Source: XN24 sp964462675 (GTDB taxonomy: Bacteria > Pseudomonadota > Gammaproteobacteria > Steroidobacterales > XN24). From it: 64,000 nt of DNA. The stretch spans positions 1 to 64,000 of the forward strand of contig CAYWYS010000001.1 of the NCBI GenBank assembly GCA_964462675.1, read 5' to 3'. Every line of letters starts with the position of its first letter. The first letter of the stretch is position 1. A program made the translations under genes and the position numbers. This document shows, one piece after another, positions 43,433 to 53,145 of the stretch. The notes beneath the pieces are model-generated. The model saw only the letters and a list, made by a program, of their open reading frames with translations. It did no database searches and had not been told where the DNA came from.

Positions 43433-44314
43433 ATGAAGCGCGTGTTCCTGTTCCTGGCGACGAATATCGCCGTCTTGCTGGTCCTGTCGATCGTGCTCAG
43501 CCTGATCGGGTTCCAGGGCATCCTGGACGAGCAGGGCGTCGATCTCGATCTGCCGTCGTTGCTGGTGTTCGCCGCCATTTTTGGCTTCGGCGGCTCGCTG
43601 ATCTCGCTGGCGATGTCGAAGTGGAGTGCCAAGCGCATGACCGGCGCCAAGGTCATCACGCAGCCGTCCAACCAGGTCGAGACCTGGCTGTTCGAGACAG
43701 TGCGCCGCCAGGCGCGCGAGGCGGGCATCGGTATGCCCGAGGTGGCCATCTACGACGCGCCCGAACCGAATGCTTTTGCCACCGGCGCGCGCCGCGACAG
43801 CGCGCTGGTCGCGGTCAGCACCGGCCTGCTGCGCGGCATGAAGCGGGAGGAGGTCGAGGCCGTGCTCGCGCACGAGGTCAGCCACGTGGCGAATGGCGAC
43901 ATGGTCACGCTGACGCTGATCCAGGGCGTCGTGAATACCTTCGTGATCTTTTTCTCGCGGGTCGTCGGTCACCTGGTGGACCGGCTGGTGTTCCGCACCG
44001 AGCGCGGGCACGGGCCGGGCTTCTGGATCGTCACGATCGTCGCGCAGCTGTTCCTGGGGATTCTCGCCAGCATGATCGTCATGTGGTTCTCGCGGCAGCG
44101 GGAATTCCGGGCGGATGCCGGCGGGGCGCGGCTGGCGGGTCGGGAGAACATGGTCGGTGCGCTCGAGCGACTGAAGCAGGGCCACAATGCCTCCCTGCCG
44201 GATCAGCTCGCAGCGTTCGGGATCTCCGGGCACCGGGCGCTCGGCTTCAAGCGGCTGTTCATGTCCCACCCGCCGCTGGACGAGCGCATCGCGGCGCTGC
44301 GCCGGATCACCTGA
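43433..44314 (+). CDS. htpX: Membrane metalloprotease HtpX
   Basis: A 293-residue M48 zinc protease of the inner membrane. The zinc motif HEVSH is in EAVLAHEVSHVANGD, and the third ligand is Glu in FRADAGGARLAG's upstream helix (QREFRAD). Two hydrophobic segments at the N-terminus (FLFLATNIAVLLVLSIVLSLIG and LLVFAAIFGFGGSLISLAMS) and two in the middle complete the topology. The long insert before the third helix (about 50 residues) is normal. AAGGAGAG lies 5 bases before the ATG. HtpX degrades misfolded membrane proteins with FtsH. Its 3' end overlaps the convergent sialidase-like gene by 8 bases. Confidence 0.92.
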   Translation: MKRVFLFLATNIAVLLVLSIVLSLIGFQGILDEQGVDLDLPSLLVFAAIFGFGGSLISLAMSKWSAKRMTGAKVITQPSNQVETWLFETVRRQAREAGIGMPEVAIYDAPEPNAFATGARRDSALVAVSTGLLRGMKREEVEAVLAHEVSHVANGDMVTLTLIQGVVNTFVIFFSRVVGHLVDRLVFRTERGHGPGFWIVTIVAQLFLGILASMIVMWFSRQREFRADAGGARLAGRENMVGALERLKQGHNASLPDQLAAFGISGHRALGFKRLFMSHPPLDERIAALRRIT

Positions 44315-45533
44315 GCAGCGGGGCAGTTGCCGTCCTGATGGCCGACGGTTCGCCGACGGCGGTCCAGGCGAACAGCAGCCGGTCGCCGGCCAGGACCATC
44401 TGCGGGAAGCCGGAGCTGCGCGCCGCCACCGTGGTCGCCAGCTTGTAGGCCGGCCCGGCGGCGCCGTCTGCGGCGATACGCCGGAAGCGCAGCTCGGCGC
44501 GCAGGCGGGATTGCTCGAGCCAGCTCACGATGGCCGAATCGGCGTCCGGCATGACGACCGCGACGCGCCCGAGCACCGGGCCGTCGGCGACCTCGATCGG
44601 CGCGCCCCAGCTGCGCCCGCCGTCGGCTGAAAATGCCAGCCGGACCCTCGGCGTCCCACCGGCGGCGGTGAACCAGGCGGCCGCCACGCGGTCGCCGCGC
44701 GCCGCGACGGCCGGGCCATTGACCGGGCATGCCGGCATTTCCCAGCCATCGTCGCCGACCGTCACGGGCGCGGACCAGCCGTCCGGGCCCAGCGTGGTGG
44801 CGCGGATGTCGCGAATCTCCTCCGGGCTCCGGTCGCGGTAGACGACGACGATCCCGTCCGCCACCGCGGCCGCGGCTGTCGGGCAACAGTCGCAGGTCAT
44901 TTCGTCGAAGGTGGCCTCCGGCAAGCGCGCGCCGGACCAGTCCAGTCCGCCGGCCCGCAGCGACATCGTGCCGTGGCCGTGGTCGTGGCCTCCGGCGCCG
45001 TGCTCGCCGCCGGTGTTGCGCCCGTCGAGCCACACCGCGCCCGCGCCGCCCGGCAGCGAAAACAGCGACACGAAACCGTGTTCCGTCGGCGAGTCGTCGG
45101 CGTGCGGCGAGACCGGTGCCGACCAGTGCGCGCCGCCATCGGTCGAGACCGCCATCTGGACATGGTAAGCATAGGGCCCGCCGTCCACCTTCCGCAGCCA
45201 GTGCGCTGCCATCCGGCCCTCGCCGAGGTGCACCACCGACGGGAAATCGGCCCAGTTGACGAACCAGTCCGCACCCTCCGCGGCGCTGCGCGCGCTGCCC
45301 CAGCGCCCGTCGGCGAAGGCCGCGAAGCGCAACACATGGCCGTTCCCGAACGGCTCGACCCAGCTCAGCCAGGCGACGCCTTCCGGGTCGGTGCTGAGCC
45401 TGGGCAGCGACGCCCCCGGGGCCGCCGGGGTCTCCAGCAGCGTCGGCGCCGCGCCGCGGCCGCAGGCGGCCAGCGACAGCACGAGGACGGCCAGCAGCAG
45501 CTTTGCTGCAGTCGGGTTGCGAGCGTGAACCAT
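44307..45533 (-). CDS. Sialidase-fold (BNR) lipoprotein with metal-binding-like motifs
   Basis: A 408-residue exported lipoprotein; the signal peptide ends in LLLAVLVLSLAACGRG. The rest is a beta-propeller with Asp-box-like repeats (VSTDGGAHWSAPV, FSADGGRSWGAPI). Two features suggest metals: a His/Gly loop, GGEHGAGGHDHGHG, and the MTCDCCPTAAA motif near residue 210. No catalytic Arg triad of a true sialidase is seen, so exo-alpha-sialidase is a fold label only. It is divergent from a Cys-rich exported protein and the cusCBA operon, 78 bases away, so a copper-related role is inferred. The ATG at 45533 gives a shorter, more typical n-region than one at 45548. Confidence 0.75.
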   Translation of the reverse strand: MVHARNPTAAKLLLAVLVLSLAACGRGAAPTLLETPAAPGASLPRLSTDPEGVAWLSWVEPFGNGHVLRFAAFADGRWGSARSAAEGADWFVNWADFPSVVHLGEGRMAAHWLRKVDGGPYAYHVQMAVSTDGGAHWSAPVSPHADDSPTEHGFVSLFSLPGGAGAVWLDGRNTGGEHGAGGHDHGHGTMSLRAGGLDWSGARLPEATFDEMTCDCCPTAAAAVADGIVVVYRDRSPEEIRDIRATTLGPDGWSAPVTVGDDGWEMPACPVNGPAVAARGDRVAAAWFTAAGGTPRVRLAFSADGGRSWGAPIEVADGPVLGRVAVVMPDADSAIVSWLEQSRLRAELRFRRIAADGAAGPAYKLATTVAARSSGFPQMVLAGDRLLFAWTAVGEPSAIRTATAPLLR

Positions 45534-45611
45534 GGCGCAGAACGGCATTCAGGTACTTGTCACGGCTTCGACGGAGGAACTAGTCTAAGCGCCACAGAGT
45601 CCGAGAACGCA

Positions 45612-45998
45612 ATGACGCCACTTCGCCGACATCGTCGCAGCCTCGCCAGCCTCGCCGCCAGCCTGTTCCTCACGGTCTGGGCAAGCATGGCGATTGCGCC
45701 GTGCCTGATGGCGGCCGAGGCGATAGTCGGGGGCGACTGCCCACATTGCCCGGAGCCGCCGCCCTGCCATGACCCGGGCGGCGTCGGCGTCTGCACCTAC
45801 GTGGACGGCTACGATTTCGACGGCCGTACACCGGTCGCGCCGAAAGTCGATGTCGAACTCGTGCTTGCGCCTCCGGTCGCGCTTGCAGCCATGGCGCTGC
45901 CTTGCGGGCCGGGCGTCCCGGCCGGCGGCGAGGTGCGTGCGCCGCCCGATCCCGGCGGGCCTCGCCTGCACCTGAGGAACTGCGTCCTCCTCGATTAG
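45612..45998 (+). CDS. Small exported Cys-rich protein ahead of cusCBA
   Basis: A 128-residue protein with an N-terminal signal-like segment (RRSLASLAASLFLTVWASMAIAPCLMAAEA). The mature part opens with DCPHCPEPPPCHDPGGVGVC, a dense Cys/His stretch (four Cys and two His in 19 residues) fit to bind soft metals, and ends LRNCVLLD. I do not recognise the family; similar small proteins with CPHC clusters are encoded in front of Cus/Czc operons in other proteobacteria. The gap to cusC is 45 bases, with a GGAGG-type site for cusC inside it. Its role as a metal scavenger or regulator is inferred. Confidence 0.65.
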   Translation: MTPLRRHRRSLASLAASLFLTVWASMAIAPCLMAAEAIVGGDCPHCPEPPPCHDPGGVGVCTYVDGYDFDGRTPVAPKVDVELVLAPPVALAAMALPCGPGVPAGGEVRAPPDPGGPRLHLRNCVLLD

Positions 45999-46043
45999 CG
46001 CCTCCCCTTCGAGCCCTGTCGTTCGAAGTCATGGAGGTGCCTC

Positions 46044-47426
46044 ATGTCGTTTTGCTCCGCGGCCGTCATTGGCCGCCATCCCGTCGTACTGAAACTCGCC
46101 GTCCTCGCGTGCCTGCTGGCCTGCGGCTGGGCCCCGGCGGCCGTCCAGGCCGCGCCCGGGTCCGCTGAGCTGGCCGAGGAGGCAGGTCTCGACGAGCTCG
46201 TCCGCTACGCCATGCGGCACAGCCCGGAACTCGAGGCCAGTTATCAGCGCTGGCGCGCCGCGCTCGCGCGCGTGCCGCAGGCCAGCGCTCTGCCTGAGCC
46301 GCAGCTGAGTCTCGGCTTCGTGCTCGACGAGGTCGATCGCAGCACCGACTACATGGGCGAGCGCTACGGCATTTCGCAGCTGTTTCCGTGGTTCGGCAAG
46401 CTGTCGCTGCGCGAGGACATCGCGCTCGAGGAAGCGCGCGCCGAGGCGCGGCGCTTCGAGGCGGCGCAACTTGCGCTCGCCGAGCGGGTCACCCAGGCCT
46501 GGTTCGAGTACGCCTGGATTCACCAGGCTGCGGCAACGGCACGCGAGAGTCGCGCGCTGATGATCCATTTCGAATCCGTGGCGCGCGCGCGTTACCGCGT
46601 CGGCGAGGTCAGCCAGGCCGACGTCAACCGCGCCCAGGTCGAGCTCGGCCGGCTCGACGAGCAGCTGCGTTCGCTGCTCGATCTGCTCGGCCCGGTCGGC
46701 GCCGAGCTGAACGCCGTGCTGGGCCGGCCCGCGCATGCACGTCTGCCGGGAGCGCCGGCCGCCCCCTCCAAGCTGCCGCTCGCGCCGCTGCCCGAGCACG
46801 ATGACGAGCACTGGCTGGCGCTGGCGCGCGCGCAGAGCCCGGAGCTGGCCGCCGGCCGCCACGAGGCCGCGCGCGAGGCGCATGCGATCGAGCTTGCGAG
46901 GCGCGACTACTACCCGGATTTCATGCTCGGCGTGGAATACGACCGCGGCGGCAGCTCGCGCATGGCGCGCATGGACAGCGGCGGCAGCGACATGGTGGTC
47001 GGCATGGTGTCGTTCAGCATCCCGATCCGGCGCGCGCGCTACGACGCCGGGGTCCAGGAGGCTCGTGCCCGCCACACCGCGGCCAATCGCGCGGTGCAGA
47101 GCCGCGAGTTCGGCCTCGAGGCCGAGCTCAAGCGCGCGCTGTTCGCCTACCGCGACGGCCAGCGCAAGGCCGAGCTCTACGGCACCACCTTGCTGCCCAA
47201 GGGGCGTCAGTCGCTGGCCAGCACCGAGGCCGCGTATCGCGCGGGCGAGGCCGGCTTTTCCGACCTGGTCGATGCCCATCGCGTGCTGCTGGAGTTTGCG
47301 CTGGCGCGTGAACGCGCCGCGACGGATCGCGCGCAGGCGCTGGCACGCGTCCGCACCCTGGTGGGCGAAGCGCTGGTCGATGACCTGCCGCGCCGCGTTT
47401 CTCAGGCCGATGGAGAATTCCGCTGA
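46044..47426 (+). CDS. cusC: CusC-like TolC-family outer-membrane channel
   Basis: A 460-residue outer-membrane efflux protein with a signal peptide (VLACLLACGWAPAAVQAA, no lipobox; E. coli CusC has one). It has two repeats of the TolC fold: helical hairpins (ALEEARAEARRFEAAQLALAERVTQAWFEYAWIHQA and its second-half counterpart) and strands with VGEVSQADVNRAQVEL and AGEAGFSDLVDAHRVLLEF. It forms the exit channel for CusBA. The stop overlaps the adaptor start by one base (TGATG). Confidence 0.85.
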   Translation: MSFCSAAVIGRHPVVLKLAVLACLLACGWAPAAVQAAPGSAELAEEAGLDELVRYAMRHSPELEASYQRWRAALARVPQASALPEPQLSLGFVLDEVDRSTDYMGERYGISQLFPWFGKLSLREDIALEEARAEARRFEAAQLALAERVTQAWFEYAWIHQAAATARESRALMIHFESVARARYRVGEVSQADVNRAQVELGRLDEQLRSLLDLLGPVGAELNAVLGRPAHARLPGAPAAPSKLPLAPLPEHDDEHWLALARAQSPELAAGRHEAAREAHAIELARRDYYPDFMLGVEYDRGGSSRMARMDSGGSDMVVGMVSFSIPIRRARYDAGVQEARARHTAANRAVQSREFGLEAELKRALFAYRDGQRKAELYGTTLLPKGRQSLASTEAAYRAGEAGFSDLVDAHRVLLEFALARERAATDRAQALARVRTLVGEALVDDLPRRVSQADGEFR

Positions 47427-49255
47427 TGAACACCGTGAAACAATGGCTGCTCAGCCGGCGGACCGTTATTGCGCTGGTCGTTGCAGGACTGGCCGGTGGC
47501 TTCGCGCTGGGCGCCTTGCTGTCGGGCGGGGGCGAGCACGCTGCGCACAGGCCGCATGCCGAGGCCGCGCCAAGCGCGGCACCGGCAGGCCAGGCGCAGC
47601 TTTACACCTGCTCGATGCATCCGCAGGTACGCTCGCCCAACCCGCACGGCAAGTGCCCGATCTGCGGCATGGACCTGATCCCCGTGCCGGTCGATGGTGA
47701 TGACGGTGACGACGGCGAGCTGCCGCGGCTCAGCGTGTCACCGCGCGCCGCGGCGCTGATGCAGCTCGAGGTCTGGCCGGTCGAGCGCCGGGCGGTCGAG
47801 GTGCCGGTGCGGCTGTTCGGCCGCATCGAGGCGGACGAGACCCGGCTGCGGACGGTGTCGGCCTGGGCGCCGGGGCGGCTGGAGCGCCTGCATGTCGATG
47901 CGACCGGCATCGCGGTGCGCGCCGGCGAGCCGATGGTCGAGCTCTACAGCCCGCAGCTGATCGCGGCGCAGGAGGAGCTGCTGCAGACGCTGCGGGCAGA
48001 GCGCGAGCTGGCGCAGGACGGCATCGGCATCGTACTCGAGACCACGCGCCTGACGGCCGAGGCGGCGCGCGAGCGCCTGCGCCTGCTCGGGCTGGGGCGC
48101 GAGCAGATCGCGCGCCTCGAGGCCGAGGGCCGCGCCAGCGACCGGATCACGATCAGCGCGCCGGTCGGCGGCATCGTCATCGAGCGCCTGGCCGCGATGG
48201 GCGACTACGTCGAGACCGGGCAGCCGCTTTACCGGCTCGCCGACCTGTCGCGCGTATGGCTGCAGCTCGAGGTCTACGAGGCCGACCTGGGCGCGCTGGC
48301 CGTCGGCGGCCGGGTGCGCTTCACGACCGAGAGCCTGCCGGGCACGGTGTTCGAGGGCGTCGTCGCCTTCATCGAGCCGCTGGTGGGCACGGCGCGCACC
48401 GCGCGCGTGCGCGTCGAGTTGCCAAACGCGGACGGCCGGCTCAAGCCGGGCATGTTTGCGCGTGGCGTGGCGGCGGCGAACACACAGCACGAGGCGCAGG
48501 CAGCGTTAGTCATCCCGGCCTCGGCGCCGCTCGTCACGGGGGCGAGGGCGGTGGTGTACGTGCAGCAGCGTGACCGGGAGCGGCCCACCTTCGAGGCGCG
48601 CGAGATCGAGCTTGGCGCGCGTGCCGGCGCGTGGCAGATCGTCACCGCGGGGCTTGCGGAGGGCGAGCTCGTGGTCAGCCACGGCGCGTTCAAGATCGAC
48701 TCCGAGCTGCAGATCCGTGGCCGGCCGAGCATGATGCACCCGGCTGCAGCGACGGCGGTGCCGGCAGCTCGCGATGCGCCGGCCGAGTTCCGCGCACAGC
48801 TCGGTGCGCTGGTGGAAGCGCAGTTCGAAATGGTCCGGGCCCTCGCCGCCGATGATCCGGAAACGGCGCGCGCCGCGGCGCGCGTCGTGGACGCGGCATT
48901 GCACGGGGTGGATGGCGCGGTGCTGGAGGGCTCCGCCGCGAGGGCGCAATGGAACCTGCTCGCCCGCGCGATGCACGACGGGCTGGCGGCGGCCATTGCG
49001 GCCGCCAATCTCGACGGCCAGCGCGAACACTTCGAGCCTTTCAGCGATGCGCTAACCCAGGCCGTGCAGAGCTTCGGCATCGAAACGACGGGCCCGGTGT
49101 ATCGCGCCATGTGCCCGATGGTGCATGGCCGGGACGGGTTCTGGTTGCAGGACGAGCAGCAGATCGCGAACCCGTACTACGGGGCGGCGATGCTCCGCTG
49201 CGGCGCCATCGTCGAGACCGTCGTGCCTGACGGGCATGCCGGGCACCGGCCATGA
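47426..49255 (+). CDS. cusB: CusB-like RND adaptor with heavy-metal-binding and DUF3347 domains
   Basis: A 609-residue periplasmic adaptor. After a signal anchor come a heavy-metal-binding domain (YTCSMHPQVRSPNPHGKCPICGMDL), lipoyl/barrel and hairpin parts of an adaptor (about 100-420), and a C-terminal DUF3347-type domain with YRAMCPMVHGRDGFWLQ and NPYYGAAMLRCG. CusB passes Cu(I)/Ag(I) to CusA and CusC. The Met/Cys/His residues in both end domains fit copper or silver. Start and stop overlap those of cusC and cusA (TGATG and ATGA), so the three are coupled. Confidence 0.88.
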   Translation: MNTVKQWLLSRRTVIALVVAGLAGGFALGALLSGGGEHAAHRPHAEAAPSAAPAGQAQLYTCSMHPQVRSPNPHGKCPICGMDLIPVPVDGDDGDDGELPRLSVSPRAAALMQLEVWPVERRAVEVPVRLFGRIEADETRLRTVSAWAPGRLERLHVDATGIAVRAGEPMVELYSPQLIAAQEELLQTLRAERELAQDGIGIVLETTRLTAEAARERLRLLGLGREQIARLEAEGRASDRITISAPVGGIVIERLAAMGDYVETGQPLYRLADLSRVWLQLEVYEADLGALAVGGRVRFTTESLPGTVFEGVVAFIEPLVGTARTARVRVELPNADGRLKPGMFARGVAAANTQHEAQAALVIPASAPLVTGARAVVYVQQRDRERPTFEAREIELGARAGAWQIVTAGLAEGELVVSHGAFKIDSELQIRGRPSMMHPAAATAVPAARDAPAEFRAQLGALVEAQFEMVRALAADDPETARAAARVVDAALHGVDGAVLEGSAARAQWNLLARAMHDGLAAAIAAANLDGQREHFEPFSDALTQAVQSFGIETTGPVYRAMCPMVHGRDGFWLQDEQQIANPYYGAAMLRCGAIVETVVPDGHAGHRP

Positions 49256-52200
49256 GCGCAGTCCGTTCGCCGCTCGACGGGATCGTGCGCTTCTGTCTCG
49301 AGCAGAAGCTCGTCGTCGCGTTACTGGTGCTGATGCTCGTCGGCACTGGCGTCGCGGTGGCGCCGTTCGACTGGAAGATCGACTGGTTGCCGCGCAACCC
49401 GGTGCCGGTGGACGCGATTCCAAACCTCGGGGAAAACCAGCAGATCGTGTTCACCGAGTGGCCCGGACGCTCGCCGCAGGACGTCGAGGACCAGGTGACC
49501 TATCCGCTGACGGTCGCGCTGCTCGGCGTGCCGGGCGTCAAGCAGGTGCGCAGCCTGTCGATGTTCGGCTTCTCCTCGGTGTTCCTGATCTTCGACGAGG
49601 AGGTCGAGTTCTACTGGTCGCGCGCCCGGATCCTGGAGAAGCTCAACAGCCTGCCGGCCGGCGTGCTGCCGGGCGGCGTGCAGCCGGCGCTCGGCCCCGA
49701 CGCGACGGCGCTCGGCCAGGTGTTCTGGTATACCCTCGAGGGACGCGATCCGGACGGCCGACCCGCCGGCGGCTGGGACCTGCACGAGCTGCGCAGCGTG
49801 CAGGACTGGTACGTGCGCTACGGCCTGCTGGCGGCCGAGGGCATCAGCGAGGTCGCGTCGATCGGCGGCTTCGTGCGCGAGTACCAGGTGGACGTCGATC
49901 CGGATGCGCTGCGGGCGAATGGCGTCAGCCTGACCGAGGTCTATGCAGCCGTCGCCAACAGCAATCTCGATGTGGGCGCGCGGGTCACCGAGATCAACCG
50001 CGTCGAGTACCTGCTGCGCGGGGTCGGCTTTGTCAAGAGCGTGGCCGATCTCGAGGAGGCTGTGGTCGCGGTGCGCGAGGGCTTCGTGCCGGTGCGCGTG
50101 CGCGACGTGGCGCGTGTCGCGCTCGGCCCGGCCGAGCGGCGCGGCGTACTGACCCAGTCGGGCGCCGAGGCCGTCGGCGGAGTGGTCGTGGTGCGCGAAG
50201 GCTTCAACCCGCTCGCGGCCATCAACAACGTCAAGCAACGCATCGACGAGATCTCGTCCGGCCTGCCGGCGCGCGCCGTCGTGGACTGGAGCCGCATCGA
50301 TACCGGCGAACTGCACAGTTTCGCCGCGGCGCGCGGCTTCGAGGCTTTTGCCACGGACGACGGCCCCGGCCTGGATCACGCCGCCTGGACGGGGTGGCTG
50401 CGCAGCCAGCCGCGCGAAGCCTGGCCGGACTGGTTGACGCTCAGTCAGCTTGAGATCGTGCCGTTCTATGATCGCGCCGGGCTGATCCAGGAAACCCTGG
50501 GCACGCTGAGCGATGCGCTCGTGCAGCAGGTTCTCGTGACCATCATCGTCGTGCTGGTCATGGTGTTGCACCTGCGCGGCGCGCTGGTCATCAGCGCCAT
50601 GCTGCCGCTGGCCGTGTTGTCGACTTTCGTGTTCATGAAACTGTTCGGCATCGACAGCAACGTGGTGGCGCTCGCCGGCATCGCGATCGCGATCGGCACG
50701 ATCGTCGACATCGGCATCATCATCACGGAGAACGTGCTCAGGCACCTGCGCGAGGCGCCGGACGACGAGCGGCGACTCGCGCTGGTCTACCGCGCCACTA
50801 CCGAGGTCAGTTCCGCCATCCTGACCGCGATCGCGACCACCATCATCAGTTTTCTGCCGGTGTTCACGATGACCGGCGCCGAAGGCAAGATGTTCGCGCC
50901 GCTGGCCTACACCAAGACCTTTGCGCTATTCGGCGCATTGATCGTGGCGCTCGTGGTCGTGCCTGCGGCCCTCCACTTGCTGGTGGCGCGACGCCAACGA
51001 CAGTGGCGACTGCCGGCGCGGCTCCAGCACGCGCGGCCCCTGGCCGGCTTTGCGGGCTGGGTCGTGAACCTGGTCGCCATCCTGGCGGTCGGCTGGGTTC
51101 TGACGGTGGTGTGGGAGCCGCTCGGCCCGGAACGCGGCATGCTTCGCAACGCGCTGTTCATCCTGCTGCTGCTCGGCGGCATTCTCGGCTTTTTCCTGCT
51201 GTTCCTGCGATTTTACGGCGCCATTCTTGCATGGTGCCTGGCCCACAAGGCGGCATTCCTGTCACTGCCGCTGGCGCTGGTGCTGCTTGGCGCCAATGCC
51301 TGGCTTGGCTTCGACAGGGTCTTTTCCTTCGTGCCTGCCGCGGCACAGCGCGTCGGGGTCGATCCGCAGACCATTCGCCAGAGCGGGCCGTGGATTTCGG
51401 CCTCCCATGCCTTCCCGGGTCTCGGCCGCGAGTTCATGCCGTCGCTCGACGAGGGCGCATTCCTGTGGATGCCGACCACGATGCCGCATGCCTCGATCGG
51501 CGAGGCGCTGGAAGTCGTCAGCTACCAGGACCAGGCCATCGCCTCAGTGCCCGAGGTCGCCAGCGTCACCGGCAAGATCGGCCGCGCCGAGAGCGCCCTC
51601 GACCCCGCGCCGCTGTCGATGCTCGAGACGCTGATTCATTACCACCCGGAGTACATCAGCGACGAGTCGGGGAGACGCGTGAATTTTCGTTTTGACCGGC
51701 AGCGCGGCGAATTTGTGCGCGATGCCGATGGCGAGCTGATCCCCGACCCGCGCGGCCGGCCCTACCGGCAGTGGCGTGACCACATCAGGAGCCCGCAGGA
51801 CATCTGGGACGAAATCGTCGCGGCGGCGCGACTCCCGGGTACGACCAGCGCCCCCAGGCTGCAGCCGATCGAGACCCGCCTGGTGATGCTGCAGACGGGG
51901 ATGCGCGCGGCCATGGGCATCAAGCTGCGCGCGCCGGACCTCGAGACGCTCGATCGCATGGCGGTCGAATTCGAGCGGCTGGTGCGCGAAGTGCCGGCGA
52001 TTGCGCCCGGGACGGTCAACGCGGACCGGGTCATCGGCAAGCCGTACCTCGAGATCGTCATCGATCGCCCGGCGATCGCGCGCTATGGTCTCAGTATCGC
52101 CGACGTGCAACAGGTCATCGCGGTAGCGATCGGCGGCGAGACGATCACGACGACCGTCGAGGGGCGCGAGCGCTACCCGGTGCGGGTGCGCTACCCGCGC

Positions 52201-53145
52201 GAGCTGCGCGACGACGCCGACGCCATCGGCCGGGTGCTGGTGTCGACCGCGGACGGCGTGCAGGTGCCGCTGGCTGAGCTCGCGGAGATCCGCTACACGC
52301 GGGGTCCGCAGATGATCCGCAGCGAGGACACTTTCCTGACCGCCTATATCACCTTCGGGCAGCAACCCGGCCTCGCCGAGGTGGACGCCGTCGAGCAGGT
52401 GCGCGACTTCCTGCGGGCCCGTGTCGATGCCGGCGAACTGGTCGTGCCGGCCGGCGTCAGCTGGCAATTCGCAGGCAACTATGAGCACCAGCTGCGGGCT
52501 GCGCGCACGCTGAGCATCGTGCTGCCGGTGTCGCTGGCGATCATTTTCCTGATCCTGTATTTCCAGTTCCGCTCGGTCGCAACCACCGCGATCGTGTTCG
52601 CGGGGATCGCGGTGGCCTGGGCCGGCGGCTTCCTGATGATCTGGTTCTACGGCCAGGACTGGTTCGCCGATTTTTCCGTGTTCGGCGTCAACATGCGCGA
52701 GCTGTTCCAGCTGCATGCCATCAATCTCAGCGTCGCGGTGTGGGTCGGCTTCCTCGCCCTGTTCGGCATCGCAGTCGACGATGGTGTCGTGATGGCGACC
52801 TACCTGAAGCAGAGCTTCCACGAGCGGCGTACCCTGGACGTGGCGGAACTGCGGGCGGCGACAGTCGCCGCCGGGCTGCGACGGGTCAGGCCCTGCCTGA
52901 TGACCAGCGCGACGACGATCCTGGCCCTCCTGCCGGTGCTGACCTCCACCGGGCGGGGCGCCGACATCATGATCCCGATGGCCATTCCGAGCGTCGGCGG
53001 AATGTCGCTGGTGCTGCTGACCATGTTCACGGTGCCGGTGTTATATTGCGCCGTCGAGGAGTTCAGGCTGAAACGTGGCGGGCCCGGGCGGGTTCGGGGA
53101 ACAACGGAGGCTCCAGGAGATGGCTACCAACCCGTCGGCGCATAG
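49252..53145 (+). CDS. cusA: CusA/CzcA-type heavy-metal RND pump, oversized
   Basis: A heavy-metal-efflux RND permease of 1,297 residues, against about 1,050 for E. coli CusA. The family signatures are present: DWKIDWLPRNPVPVDAIPNLGENQQIV, the TM4 AIAIGTIVDIGIIITENVLRHL, and the TM10 GIAVDDGVVMATYL. Insertions explain the size: about 30 residues near 360, two extra hydrophobic helices near 600-680 (VVNLVAILAVGWVLTVVW and ALFILLLLGGILGFFLLFL), and a hydrophilic insert near 800-850. Several Met residues in the RLVMLQTGMRAAMGI stretch suit Cu(I)/Ag(I), but Zn/Co cannot be excluded. The methyltransferase gene begins inside its 3' end. Confidence 0.88.
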   Translation: MSAVRSPLDGIVRFCLEQKLVVALLVLMLVGTGVAVAPFDWKIDWLPRNPVPVDAIPNLGENQQIVFTEWPGRSPQDVEDQVTYPLTVALLGVPGVKQVRSLSMFGFSSVFLIFDEEVEFYWSRARILEKLNSLPAGVLPGGVQPALGPDATALGQVFWYTLEGRDPDGRPAGGWDLHELRSVQDWYVRYGLLAAEGISEVASIGGFVREYQVDVDPDALRANGVSLTEVYAAVANSNLDVGARVTEINRVEYLLRGVGFVKSVADLEEAVVAVREGFVPVRVRDVARVALGPAERRGVLTQSGAEAVGGVVVVREGFNPLAAINNVKQRIDEISSGLPARAVVDWSRIDTGELHSFAAARGFEAFATDDGPGLDHAAWTGWLRSQPREAWPDWLTLSQLEIVPFYDRAGLIQETLGTLSDALVQQVLVTIIVVLVMVLHLRGALVISAMLPLAVLSTFVFMKLFGIDSNVVALAGIAIAIGTIVDIGIIITENVLRHLREAPDDERRLALVYRATTEVSSAILTAIATTIISFLPVFTMTGAEGKMFAPLAYTKTFALFGALIVALVVVPAALHLLVARRQRQWRLPARLQHARPLAGFAGWVVNLVAILAVGWVLTVVWEPLGPERGMLRNALFILLLLGGILGFFLLFLRFYGAILAWCLAHKAAFLSLPLALVLLGANAWLGFDRVFSFVPAAAQRVGVDPQTIRQSGPWISASHAFPGLGREFMPSLDEGAFLWMPTTMPHASIGEALEVVSYQDQAIASVPEVASVTGKIGRAESALDPAPLSMLETLIHYHPEYISDESGRRVNFRFDRQRGEFVRDADGELIPDPRGRPYRQWRDHIRSPQDIWDEIVAAARLPGTTSAPRLQPIETRLVMLQTGMRAAMGIKLRAPDLETLDRMAVEFERLVREVPAIAPGTVNADRVIGKPYLEIVIDRPAIARYGLSIADVQQVIAVAIGGETITTTVEGRERYPVRVRYPRELRDDADAIGRVLVSTADGVQVPLAELAEIRYTRGPQMIRSEDTFLTAYITFGQQPGLAEVDAVEQVRDFLRARVDAGELVVPAGVSWQFAGNYEHQLRAARTLSIVLPVSLAIIFLILYFQFRSVATTAIVFAGIAVAWAGGFLMIWFYGQDWFADFSVFGVNMRELFQLHAINLSVAVWVGFLALFGIAVDDGVVMATYLKQSFHERRTLDVAELRAATVAAGLRRVRPCLMTSATTILALLPVLTSTGRGADIMIPMAIPSVGGMSLVLLTMFTVPVLYCAVEEFRLKRGGPGRVRGTTEAPGDGYQPVGA

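Noticed and set aside
44307..45533. True sialidase
   Set aside because: Asp-box repeats are present but I see no catalytic Arg triad or Tyr/Glu pair; the metal-like motifs and neighbours point elsewhere.
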